Of a stretch of DNA of 64,000 bases, positions 24,207 through 35,078 are shown piece by piece. Under the pieces are notes generated by a model. It made no database searches and was not told the origin of the DNA. It saw only the letters and a program-made list of their open reading frames with translations. This DNA comes from Tachypleus tridentatus (Eukaryota > Arthropoda > Merostomata > Xiphosura > Limulidae), in contig NW_027467782.1 of the NCBI RefSeq assembly GCF_004210375.1, positions 23,353,276 through 23,417,275 of the forward strand, read 5' to 3'. How positions within the stretch are numbered: the first letter of the stretch is position 1; every line of letters starts with the position of its first letter. The position numbers were made by a program, and so were the translations under genes.

Positions 24207-24519
24207 CTAGGCACACAATAAATTATCTTAATACCTTTGACTAAATTCTTTCAGAAAATGAACAGTAAGGTTATACTTCAATAATCATTCAGTTTTATCT
24301 TTTTACTTAACTTCAGAAAACAAAAATTTCAACTTTTGTCAAGTATTACTAAAACAACAAAAATTCATATATTACTTGTAGTAATGAAGAAAATCAGAAA
24401 ATATGCAACTGATGGTATCACATGCAAATATGTTATCACATTACTTTTTTTTACATGATATACCAATGAACCTATATAACAAAGATACTTAAACCAGTTT
24501 GTCGATGAACAAAACAAAC
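24207..24519 (-). other. PAF1 intron (313 bp) with an unusual donor
   Basis: The acceptor is TGTGCCTAG. The donor that keeps the frame is GG|GTTTGT, weaker than the usual GTAAGT/GTGAGT. Confidence 0.65.
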
Positions 24520-24586
24520 CCTTTGGAATCTTGTGGTCCAAGGTTGTCTTCTTCAAGAAGCTTTTCATCTTTAAGGTCTAATGATG
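24520..24586 (-). CDS. PAF1: PAF1, exon 1 of 3 found
   Basis: A 67-nt exon follows TTTTTTTTCAG| and enters in phase 1. It encodes SLDLKDEKLLEEDN, then LGPQDSK. This corresponds to the family block LDPADEKLLEE plus PQDSKRSRHH, which runs on directly into the next exon (SRHH). The block is slightly diverged: DLK replaces DPA and Gly replaces Arg at the junction. The upstream coding exons (CRVKYCN, DPKFITYPF region) were not found in this window. An exon candidate at 35003-35078 has a compatible phase but no clear PAF1 similarity. Confidence 0.75.
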
Positions 24587-24632
24587 CTGAAAAAAATAAT
24601 AAAGTTATGGTTATCACTACTGAAAATAAAAA

Positions 24633-25400
24633 TCATGATGGCTTTTCACCAGTATTTTCTAGACACATGTTATACGAATTCAAAATGGAGATATTAATAA
24701 GGTGAAAAAAGAGCTTCTTGTACCATTTCACACATTTACAAAGGCAACCATTTTATCCAATTTGCATGTCACTTTTTTCAACTAGCCTCATTTTGATAGT
24801 ATAATCTAAAACCACACCAGGTTTAGTTATTGGTTGTTTAGTTTTGTAATCATCCTTTCCACTGTATTTCATTTCACCTTCATGTATTGTAGTAAGCAAA
24901 GTAACACGACATTTGTCTTTCCATTGAATTGCTAAAATATTTCCTTTCTTCTTAATATCTCCCTTTTTCAGAGGCATGTCTTACTTTCAAAGAGAATGTT
25001 GCATAATTCCAGACTTGTGTAATAATTATCAATATATATGACCTTTCCATAATATAATCAATCATTTGCATTTGGTTTTTTGTTATTTCAAAGTGCAAAT
25101 ATCTAAGAATCTTCATGAATCAATCTCAAGTAATGTATTTTGGAAAAACCGGAGTTCCTACAAGAGGTCATTCTTCCAATAATCAACCGACACGTGCTTT
25201 TTTAAATGAGAAATAAGCATCGACAAAGCAAAAAAAAAGTGTAAATTTCCTCAATATTTTGTATCTTTCCATTTCTTACTTCATGAAGTAGAGGGAGTGT
25301 TACTTTAACTTTCTTCAGAATTCAAGGATCTCTGAAACTCATAATATGTGTTTCTCACAAAATATGACTCATTATACTTTGATCAAATATAGCAGTAAAA
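24633..25400 (-). pseudogene. piggyBac-type transposase fossil
   Basis: Read on the minus strand in several frames, the order matches a piggyBac (DDE_Tnp_1_7) transposase. FDQSIMSHIL comes first (about 25380), then EIYTFFFALSMLISHLKKH with VDYW (about 25230-25180). A large internal deletion follows, removing much of the catalytic core. Then GNILAIQWKDKCRVTLLTTI (about 24930), KPGVVLDYTIKM (about 24820), and KWYKKLFFHLINI (about 24725). Stops and frameshifts are frequent. It ends about 50 bp before the acceptor of the first PAF1 exon found. It would therefore lie in the PAF1 intron if that gene continues upstream. Confidence 0.85.
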
Positions 25401-25639
25401 AAATTCATATTCTTCAGATTCATCCATGAGACTAAATTTATCTGCGAGTCCAGCATTTATACCATCAAAAGAATGAATAAATGGATCAAATCATGACAAT
25501 TTACCCATTGGGAACCAATGGATTTTGATTCACTATTTAAATTGTATTTAAAACTTTAAATTATTATATTTGATGTTGATGAAAATTTTTTCTTCTTTAT
25601 TTGAATAGTTACACTATGAAACACAAATTTTGTTCCTGG

Positions 25640-26288
25640 ACAGTATTTATTATTTCTTAATTGCTTATGTTGTAAAAGTATAAAATTCGAGTTTGATTAT
25701 GTTGAGATCACTTTGACTTAGAACATAGTGGCAAGCACTAGTGCCATGCAAGGTAGGTGCACTTATCAGACAAAGAATATGTTGGAAATGAATCCAGCTT
25801 TCATCTTTATGTGACCTTGCAGGCCATGAGAACAGTTAATTTCTTGATTTCTTCATAAATGACACCAACACATCGGAATGTTCATTGGATCTATCTTTTA
25901 TGTTTCCCATATACCATTCATGATCGTATAAGCATGCCACATATTTCCCTGGCTGATAATTGTCATTGCTGTCATTAGACTCTATTTGAGCTGCTGTAGC
26001 ATCACTTTCACTGCTACTACCAACAGTTACAACTGTGTACACATCATCATCTGATAACCTGCTCATATAGAATTTGTTGGTAGAGTGGGGTATAAAGCTA
26101 TGATGTGACCTAATACCTGCCACAGTTTTGCATTTTTCATAGCACTCAAGTAGATCAAACTTTACACAATTCTGCAGGACTGATTCCTGATTGACCATAA
26201 AGAACTGAATGCCCTGAATGTGGTCCTTTGCCCAATGGTACATATCAGAGACACTTAAAATTTGATAATTTATTATTTTACACAACAT
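25640..26288 (-). pseudogene. TE-associated protein remnant
   Basis: An open minus-strand frame of 150 codons (25836-26288) contains WAKDHIQGIQFFMV, SFIPHSTNKFYMSRLSDDD, an acidic spacer, and PGKYVACLYDHEWYMGNIKD. Past the stop the similarity continues in the same frame (FSWPARSHKDESW, then HILCLISAPT). I recall this Y-D-x-x-W-Y-x-G plus W-P plus I-L-C arrangement from repetitive, transposon-associated proteins in arthropods and cnidarians. I cannot assign it to a TE class. It neighbours the piggyBac fossil on the same strand, so the two could derive from one composite insertion. Confidence 0.5.
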
Positions 26289-27020
26289 TGAACTTTTTTA
26301 AGATAATGTTCAGAGATGTAAGAATATATGGTAAAGGCTGATTAGAATATTTCAATGGGATTCATAAATTATTTCAAAATTGTATGGATATATCTGCACA
26401 CAGTAACACACCTGAACTGAAGTTTTTTTTTTTCAAGTAAGCAATGTATGGTCACAGGATACTTTAAAAATTATAACTCAAAAGTAGGTTGAACACCATC
26501 CTGATTGTTTTTGTAGATCATATTCAGAGATGTAAGATTATATGGAAAAATCTGAAAAGGCTGAATAACTGGTGACATGGTCAAACTGTGGCCTGAAGTA
26601 GGGCTATTTTTAGCTAAATCGTTAAAAGTTGCATGCAACTACATTCTTTTACAGGAGATCTAACATACTTTTAACTACAACAATTGCTGATTTATCAACT
26701 GATATGTCATAGGAAATTTGTAAACAAAATTCAGCTTTGTATCATATTATGTCTTAAGAGCTATGACTTCTTAAATAAACCAATGTTTTTTATGATTTTG
26801 GTTTTCAGGTGAGTTTACAGCCTCACGATGCAAATCCTCAGAGAGATAAACTTGGTTTGAGACCATTTTTGAATTCTGTGAGATTAATTCAGTCAGTGTA
26901 GCACATTTCAGCCTTCTAGCACCATTACTGTTGCAGCTTTAGGTTGCCAAGTTTGCCCGAAAACGAATTCGCCACAAATAAAAAAAAATAATTAAATTTT
27001 ACAGTGCTGTAAATCAGAAA
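26289..27020. other. Non-coding DNA
   Basis: No supportable gene. The phrase TTCAGAGATGTAAGA near 26310 recurs near 26523, suggesting a small diverged duplication. Confidence 0.45.
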
Positions 27021-27023
27021 CTA

Positions 27024-27340
27024 TTAGAGATACTGATCTAATCTTTGGCAATATTTCATTATATAGGTAAATGAGCACATGTGAAATTTTTCGAGGAATT
27101 CTGTGGGGGTCACCTCCAGCCCCCTGGATGATTTGACATGGAATGACCCTACAGTTATCTGATCCTCATCTGAATAACAAAAAGTAAAAGAAAGCTGTTG
27201 GAAATGCTGAACAAAATCTTCCAAAGACACAACAAGTTGAGAAAATAAGTTAAAAAGCAAGAGGCCATACGTCCAGGCTCTAAGGTAGAAAATGTAGAAC
27301 AAAGCCAGCCACTTCCTGCACAATAACAGCAATGCTGCAT
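27024..27340 (-). other. Coding-like stretch, unidentified
   Basis: This stretch is GC-richer than its surroundings and stays open for about 100 codons on the minus strand. One piece reads SLEDFVQHFQQLSF, another SRGLEVTPTEFLEKF. I see no splice sites that would make it an exon and recognise no family. Its composition and an overlapping second open frame suggest a TE remnant. Confidence 0.25.
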
Positions 27341-29500
27341 ATAATAAAATAACTTAAACAGGAAACTAATTTTGCATAATATTATTTACAAGCCCAATAC
27401 AAAATCGACTGCATTAACTTCATTTACCCCCCATCCTTCTATTAACAAACATTAAAAATGTTAAAATTACTTCAGTAAAGACAAAGTTAATACTTATTTG
27501 AGATTTAATATGAAATATTAAGGCATATCATAACACAAACAAGAAACTAATTTTCTAGTATATGATTTACAACAGCAATATAAGAAGAACTGACAGCTAT
27601 TATCAGAAAACTTTGAAATTAAAACAAATTTAAAAAAATTCACTTTATAAAAATATTCAGCCTAGATCTTATTTATATACATACATATATTTTTGTTCTT
27701 TTAACTGTGAAAGAGATCTTAAGACAGACTTTACAGTGAGTTTTAGCACTCAATTGTTAATTTTATGGGGCTATAAGTATATGTTAGATATTTTAATGAA
27801 TGTCTTTCATAATAATTTTGAAATATTAATACCTGATTCAAAACATCAACAACTAATAAAACTACTGTAATAGCAGCTAATATAACACAATTTAACAACC
27901 ATGTATACACATAAAACAAAAGAGAAAAACCTTAACCTTTCTGGGTAACAAACTTTTAATACTTAAAATAAATATTAACCAAGGTATCATTCAGTTTACT
28001 ACTTGTCATTAAATTATAACAGTTTCATGGAATTTTGTCTTTCACTTGTAATGCTGGTCAAGGATAAATACTAAAGGAACAAAGCTAAACATTTTTATCC
28101 TAAAATATACATCATACATATGGCATGTTTAGTTGTGTTTTATTCAACCATAGCAAACATGGATTTGTATAAAATTTAAGAAGAATAAGTTTTATCAGAA
28201 TGATTATATTTTTATTTCAAAATATAGCTTAGGGTTTGTATTTAATTATAAGGTCTATGTTTGTAAAACAATATTGGTAGTTTCGCATTAAAACACAGTT
28301 GTCAGGGCTAATAAAACCAAGGCTAGCACACTCTCTATTACTGTAGAAAACATGGTTATTTTGAGTATCAAACATTTTGTGTTTTATACTAAAATAAATA
28401 TAACTGCAATAATTTCAATGCAAAAACAAGTAATTTTGAAAATGTTTAATATTTCCTTAAATGTTGTTGTATCTTTATGCTAAGGTACAGAAATAAGCAC
28501 AACAAATACTCAGAATAGTTTTTACAAATAACATTATAATTAAGTGTAAGCTTGTTATGAGTGTTATAAATAAACTGATTTGAACTCTGTTATAGAAAAG
28601 TATAATATATTGATGTCAAATTAAGTAAATGAGGCCTTTTGACTTTCAAGAATGAAATTAATGCAACATCATAATTAGATAACTATCATAAGTGTATTTG
28701 TATATATCATCTTGCATATTTAAATTTGTAGTAATTTTGGTTCAATATGTTTTATTTTGGGGTCATTTGCATCAATGGTCATCAGATTTATTGAGTGACA
28801 ACAGGCGATCTCTGAAATTTTGACAAAAGACTGCTATAAGCTTGCATTTGATGTCAGGTGGTAGATCTATTATAGTTTTATATTTATCATATCATGATAC
28901 ATGAGCCACAGTAAGATAAATACATTGCAACACACACAATCTGTACTACACCTCTAATTAAATAAGGTAAAACAAATATTTTTCAAACAACATACACAAC
29001 CATTTTAACAAAAGCACATTTGTGATAAATAATAAGTCATTTACTCGAATTTAACACAATTCAACCATTCCATCCAAAGATAAAAGACTTTAAAAATGTT
29101 AAATTTACAACACTAAAGATGATGCTAACAATTCCTTTTACAGGTTTTCTCTACACTTTCTGCAAGTTGACCTTCTCATAATGTCAGCATATGTGCAAAG
29201 ACACATTGATTCCACTCCACTCCTACGTCACTGACATGTATTTTCATCAGCTAAAACAAATTTTTATTTTTGTGAAGGTTTGCTCAACTATTTTCTACAC
29301 TGCCAAAAAACCCAAAATATTTCCACAATACTAAACTAAAGAGCATCAAATGCCTTCAAATTTGAGGTACTGGAATTTCATTTTAACGTTAACATTTTCG
29401 AATTTGCTTACACAAACTGAAATTATATTGGTGACACATAATTTTCTCATTCAAAGGAATATTTTGACTGTAAGTGTTCTGATAAGGTATGCTTAAGCAG
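27341..29500. other. AT-rich non-coding DNA
   Basis: About 2 kb without a credible exon, RNA gene, or repeat with visible boundaries. Confidence 0.5.
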
Positions 29501-30310
29501 CTTAAATTATCCTTGTTCTTTCTTTACATTCAGAAGGGGACATATATCAGGTATGTCTTTATACAAATGTTTTCACTTCTCACTAGGTTCAAGACTTTCA
29601 CCTAAGCACATATTTATACATGACATTGCTGCATACTAATAAGTACATGAAAATCCTCCACTATATAAAGTGTGACTCATTAATAGCACAGCTCACTCCC
29701 TCTGTATTCAACCATCATTATAAGAGCAAGAAATGATGCACTAAAAGAAGCATGGGAGGTGTGAAAGGAAGTATCCATAAGAAATACATTTTAGTCCATG
29801 AAAATGTTGAAATGTTAAATTCTATTCACATACAACTATAATCCAGTGTTGAAACAGTGAAAGGATCACAAAAGCAAAATTTACTTATATAAATAAATCC
29901 CCTTCAGGAAGCACTCAAAATGAACCAATAGCATGAGGCATTGTATACAATGGAATAGTACACAGACATACTTGTGGAAGATCACACATTGTTGGTATCA
30001 AGATACACTCTCTGTTTATAAAGAGTTGCTAGAAAGAGTGGAAATAAGCACAGTCCAGAATCTGAACTGGCTCACAGAAGTGCTACATGTATAGTGTGGC
30101 TAGGAATGTCACACTGTACATGGTTGATAAACTCCACTAAAAAACACAGCATTGGGAATGTGTTATACAGGTCACAGTAAAAAGGTCCTCATGGTCTTCA
30201 CTTGAAAATCAATGAGGCAGAACGAAAATCCATCAAAGTGCAAATTAATGTTACACTTTACACTAGATATACCCATTGCCTATTGGGATATACCCTGTGC
30301 AATCTACATG
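29501..30310. repeat. Possible copy of dispersed family R2
   Basis: Weak, ordered echoes of 8044-8300 occur: a TATGTCTTTATACAAATG block, AAGACTTTCACCTAAGCACA, CACTCCCTCTGTATTC, and TCCATAAGAAATACATTTT (compare ATCATAAATACATTTTCT at 8278). Confidence 0.3.
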
Positions 30311-31029
30311 CAACTATCATATTTTGGAACAAAACCTTTTATTTTATGACTTATAGGTACAATAGGTACTTATTGGAGATTAAAATTTAAAATATATTTT
30401 ACAATATTTATATCTGTATTATGTATCACTTTATAAAATGTCACATCACATTTATATACATTATTATATACCTAATAAGAGAGTGTACTAATTCTCAGTT
30501 GATAACACTTAACCATACCTGCTTTATATCCTTTCTGTCGCATTTACTTTAGGATATTCAGAAGTGAATGTAAATAAAGATTAAGAATTGTTTAAGCTGC
30601 TCAAGCATACCATATCAGAAGACTTACAGTCTCAATATTCTTTTGAAGTAATTAAAGAGGTTTGGATGTGTACATATATATAGATCTTCATTTTAGACAA
30701 AACTATTTCCAAAATAACATCACTCTTGCAGGAAAGGATGGACATTGCCACACTGTCTTTAATTGACTCTGATCTCCATGCCCTGTGAAGGAAAAGATGT
30801 TTCTCTCTTTAGATTCTGGAAAAATTAAGTTTCAGTGAAAGCGTCATCCACACATTGTTTCTTTACAGACAAAGGAAAACCATGAAAAAGAATGAAAACT
30901 TGTAACATAGTCAGTGTAATCCATTAAGACAACACAGTAGCAAAAAAGTTCAATAAAAATGAAATGATGTTCACAAAATAATTTGTTGTGAACAAAGACG
31001 AGAACAGTTATGTCTGATCAATTCCTCGT
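30311..31029. other. Non-coding DNA
   Basis: No supportable feature. Confidence 0.5.
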
Positions 31030-31870
31030 AAACTCAAATTTTTGAAAGTTTCTACCAATTTTCAACTTAGAATTAAAATTTAAAAGAATTACTCAAAATT
31101 CCCAATGAATTTGTTTTCTGTAAATTTATGGACATCATTTACAAACATCTCCTTTGAAAAACTAATTTTTCCAAATTTATTTCCAATACCAGTGCTTCAA
31201 AATCATATACTTTTTCTCTTATACTCCTAGCATTACAACAGTAACAATCAAGTTCATCCTTTTCTACTATTTCTGTACTAACTTTAGTGCTAAATTTTTA
31301 TTCTTTTGTGTTAAGTTTTCTCTGGCCCTCACCACTGTTTAGTTTTAGTTTAAAACCTCCCTTATAGCTGAGTTAATAGTCTTAGAAAACAAGCCAGCTG
31401 CTACAATATTTAAATGTAAACCACCCATTCCTAAAGCTCCCTTCTTCCGATGAACTTGATCGATACAAGTCCAGTCGGTCTGCTCATCCTTACAGTTTAC
31501 TTACTAAAACCTAAACCTAACATTTAACCCTAGTAACCTACTTATAACTTCATTTACACAGTTAATTCTTGGTTATATTCTCCACCTGTTCTCCCACATA
31601 GCATAATCTAATTATTTTGTCCTCATTTACCAACAGATTATTCTAACCACATATCTTGTCGATAAATCACCTACAACTTCAATATCCTTCTCTGATCCTT
31701 TTGTTTTCATTCTCTCCAACAGTTCATATGCAGAATCCAAATTCTGAAATTTCTTTGTTAACATAATAGGTTCATAACAAGTAAATTCATTAATTTTTAC
31801 TCTAATACTAATAGCACTCTTTCTATCATCCTGAAAGTCACTATCATCTGATATATCCCTTTCATATTAA
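31030..31870 (-). mobile_element. CR1-like LINE fragment (end of ORF1, start of ORF2)
   Basis: On the minus strand, interrupted frames give the acidic ORF1 text SDDSDFQDDRKSAIS and AYELLERMKTKGSEKD. The C-terminal part of an SGNH-esterase-like ORF1 follows, ending GMGGLHLNIVAAGLFSKTIN. About 150 bp on is NARSIREKVYDFEALVL, matching the start of a CR1-type endonuclease (NARSLRNKIDELEAL). The rest of the endonuclease and the reverse transcriptase are missing, so this is a truncated, decayed insertion. Confidence 0.8.
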
Positions 31871-31989
31871 TAAATTATTCACCCTCTGACTACTGCTTCC
31901 ATTTCCCATAATCTACAATTCTTTTCATTGCCTCTAACTTCTTCAAAATTCTACATAAAACTCGTATACCTGCGCCACTAATTTTCTTT

Positions 31990-32150
31990 AGTAGTAGCGA
32001 CCTGGCATATCTTGGTGCTTAAGGTACTAGGCTTGTACTCTTGAGCGGCTAAAATGGGATTTACCGACTTTATAACGTCCTTTTGAATGAAAGAATACAC
32101 ACTAGTAAGGATGAAAGAGCGAGCATGTTATGTAACGGGTGGATTCGAAC
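31990..32150. mobile_element. Chimeric SINE: plus-strand head joined to minus-strand head
   Basis: The left part reads like a plus-strand SINE type 1 head (CCTGGCATATCTTGGTGCTT, then AAGGTACTAGGCTTGTA). The right part reads like the same head on the minus strand (GAGCGAGCATGTTATGTAAC, then GGATTCGAACTCC). Both are diverged. Confidence 0.5.
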
Positions 32151-32900
32151 TCCCAATTCTTTGTTAATATTTATCCAATTTTTCTTTTAATGTCTTGTGG
32201 GAAAACACTCATTAAAAAAATGAATAACATATATGTATTGTTTCCTGCATATTTTCTACAACTGTGATTGGACATCCACTAAGTAGAATTCAACAATAAC
32301 TTGCAAGTAATGACGTCAATACTGATTATACAAAAGAGTATCTTAGCAACGTTAAACGTAGAGAAAAGAATTTCGGAAAGTTAGTGTAGAATAAGAAGCC
32401 TAAAAAATATTGATATTTCGTCTTATAAAAAGAGAAGTAAGATATTATAATGGAATTAACATTAAAAATTATTATTTTTGCTTAATTATATTTGCTGTCA
32501 AAACCCAACCCAAATGTATGAAAAATTTATTTTATCTCTTAAAAATGTGAAAAACATGTACTATTATATCCAGAAATGAAATAATACAGCAATTCCTTTA
32601 CACAACTTGTTTCCAACCGAAAACCCCTCAGTCACTGCTTCTGTTAATTACGATTGCAGAAGCTAAAGCGATACAATTGTATCTGTAGGAAATAAAATCA
32701 TAATATAAAACTAATACAGATGTCCTTTTAATTTGGGTTGTACGAGTTCTTGATAGGGGCCATTTACAATGTAATACTGTATACTAGAAAGAAAATTTAT
32801 GGAAATGAAACCAGCAAGAAATCGTTGTACTGATTCATGATGAGGAAAAACCCACTTGAGAAAAATGTATTCTAAAGTGGGCTGGTATTGGTATTAACTG
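32151..32900. other. Non-coding DNA
   Basis: No supportable gene. The block at 32330-32420 is less AT-rich but has no frame. Confidence 0.45.
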
Positions 32901-33164
32901 TTTGTTTGTTTTGGAATTTCGCACAAAGCTACTTGAGGGCTATCTGTGCTAGCCGTCCCTAATTTAGCAGTGTCAGACTAGAGAGAAGGCAGCTAGTCAT
33001 CACCACTCACCGCCAACTCTTGGGCTACTCTTTTACCAACGAATAGTGGGATTGACCGTCACATTATAACAAACCCACGACTAAAAGGTCGAGCGTGTTT
33101 GGTGTGATGGGGAATCAAACTCGTGATCCTCAGATTACGAGTCGAGTGCCTCAAACACCTGGCT
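32901..33164 (-). mobile_element. tRNA-derived SINE (type 1), near full length
   Basis: On the plus strand it starts with GTTTGTTTTGGAATTTCGCA and ends with the reverse-complemented tRNA-like head (GGGGAATCAAACTCGTGATC, then ACGAGTCGAGTGCC). Confidence 0.93.
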
Positions 33165-33479
33165 ATTTACAAAAAAAAGAACACTGAACAAAATTTGTGT
33201 AGATATTATAATGTACATCAATTAATAGATAAGGAAGTGACTGAAAACAGAAAGGAAAAGAAAACCTCTAGAAGATTATTAAACCTTCTCAAGTGTGAAA
33301 ACATTTAAAACTTTGCTAAACTAGTTTAAACACCTGGCCATGCCGGGATCTGTTTACTCTCTCTTCTGCAAAAGATGGTAAACTCAAGATTTCATAAATA
33401 ATTTTAATATTTTTGGAATATCTTCTTTCAAACATTTCCAGTCACTTTATGTTTTTTCTCTTATTGTGAAAATGTGTTG
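33165..33479. other. Non-coding DNA
   Basis: No supportable feature. Confidence 0.5.
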
Positions 33480-33830
33480 TTCTTATAGCAAAGCAACAAC
33501 AGGAAATCCTCTCTGTCTACCAATGGGAAATTGAACGCTCGATTTTAGGATTGTAAATCCTTAATTATCATTAATTATGAATGTATTTTGAGATGAAATC
33601 TGTTGTGACTTTCAATACCATGTATATATTTTAGGCTCATAACAAATTATTAACTACTTTTCTTCAGGAAAGCTCATAAATCGAAAATCCTGTTTGATAT
33701 AAACAAAGTTTAACAAATGTAGTTGATAGTTTATCTTGCTCTGTACCTATTTAATAAAAAAGTAGTTTATCGACTTCTAGAAGTTTGGTATAATAATATT
33801 AATGTCATATCAGTTCAAAACAACCCACCC
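33480..33830. repeat. Repeat R3 copy A (central segment inverted relative to copy B)
   Basis: Flanking parts match 57640-57910 in the same orientation (AAAGCAACAA at the left, TTAATTATGA in the middle, TGTCATATCAG at the right). The inner 110 bp (33633-33743, TTTAGGCTCATAACAAATTA to TCTTGCTCTGTA) matches 57778-57892 in reverse complement. Confidence 0.75.
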
Positions 33831-33837
33831 TCATTGC

Positions 33838-33950
33838 ACAGCGATATGTCGATAGACTTGAAGTGTTAGAAATCGAGTCTCGATATCTGTTATCCGTGGT
33901 GGACAGAGCACAGATAGCTCAATGTTTAGTTTTATGTTTATTTTGTAGGG
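33838..33950 (+). mobile_element. Short tRNA-related SINE (type 2) fragment
   Basis: It contains ATCGAGTCTCGATATCTG, then CCGTGGTGGACAGAGCACAG and ATAGCTCAATG, which matches the 57905-58030 copy. Confidence 0.6.
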
Positions 33951-35002
33951 TTGTATCACTTCTCTGTCTTCATGAGTCATTAACTTTTGAAGTGGAGTCG
34001 TGCTTATCCTATTTACTAGTACAGATACTTAGCATATGTATGATGTAAAATGAGGACTTAATTTATTAATTAAAATTTATCAACATGTACTGGTCCCCTG
34101 GAAGAACTGGTATCAACAGAAACAAAAGTATGAGAAGAGCAATTCTCTCCAAAAGCAAACAACTTGGAAACATGAAAAGTATTGAAAAACCAAAACTCCT
34201 CAAATGGTGTGGAGTGTGACAGACTAAAATAAAATGTGTTAAAAACAAAGAAAAACAGAGAGTCCAAATGTCTTCTTATTGATTACATTCTTACTTAGAA
34301 ACATTGTTTTACTGAAAAGAAGAAGAAATCACTGGCCAAACCCATGAATCTAATTTCCTAAGAATTAAAGACTGTTTATAACTTTGAACTAAATTCCTGG
34401 GAAATCTTATCAGTAGCACGTTCAGCTATAATGGGAATTTCTATCGTCAATACACTGATCATATATTACTGCAGCAGTAATTTGGTTTATCAACATATTA
34501 GATACCCAGAGCTCTCATGATTGTGAACAAATGTTCTTAATGTAAGGCTCAGGGAAAAGAGGAAAAATACCAGAGACAGGAATTTTGTTTCTTTTGTTGT
34601 TGTGGTTTTATTTCTGAAAATATTTTTGACAATTTGAAAGCTGCAGGAATATTCTTCTATGACATCATATGTTTATTCTGGTTTATCAAGTGCAGTATGT
34701 AATATTTAACTGATTGAAATCCAAATTATTTAAAAGATAAAAATTCGTCTTGACCAAAAAATATGGAATTTAAACTTTTTATATTTGAAAAGAAAGATAT
34801 AAACCCTTAATAGAATTAGATTTATCTTCATTAATTTTCTAAAAGGTACAACTAAAGATTGCCATTTAAACTCTTAAAATCCTTCAGTAGTTTAACACTA
34901 ATAATACAAACACAGAAAACTGTACAGTTGATTTAAAAGACCTTTACACTTCACGTTTTTAATAGATAATAGATACACAGATAAAAAAATAAACTACATT
35001 AC
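33951..35002. other. Non-coding DNA
   Basis: Open frames at 34066-34267 on the minus strand overlap each other in different frames and have no recognisable features. Confidence 0.45.
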
Positions 35003-35078
35003 CTTCATCTCTCAAGTCCACATAAATACTCTTCTTTTCACTTATAAAAAACACACAGTGCAGATTTAGGATCAGTTC
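35003..35078 (-). CDS. Candidate internal exon, unidentified protein
   Basis: A 76-nt minus-strand segment is bracketed by TTTAATTTCAG| and GAAG|GTAATG, open only in phase 0 and leaving in phase 1. It encodes ELILNLHCVFFI, then SEKKSIYVDLRDE. Its exit phase fits the entry phase of the PAF1 exon at 24520-24586, and it lies upstream on the same strand. However, its residues do not clearly match the PAF1 block that should come before DEKLLEE. It may be a diverged PAF1 exon, an alternative exon, or part of another gene. Confidence 0.4.

Noticed and set aside
24499..24705. Plus-strand open frame of 68 codons
   Set aside because: It is antisense to the first PAF1 exon found and the end of the piggyBac fossil.
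27024..27332. Reading this frame as a calpain fragment
   Set aside because: One phrase (SLEDFVQHF) resembles the end of a calpain protease domain, but no catalytic residues or following domain are present.
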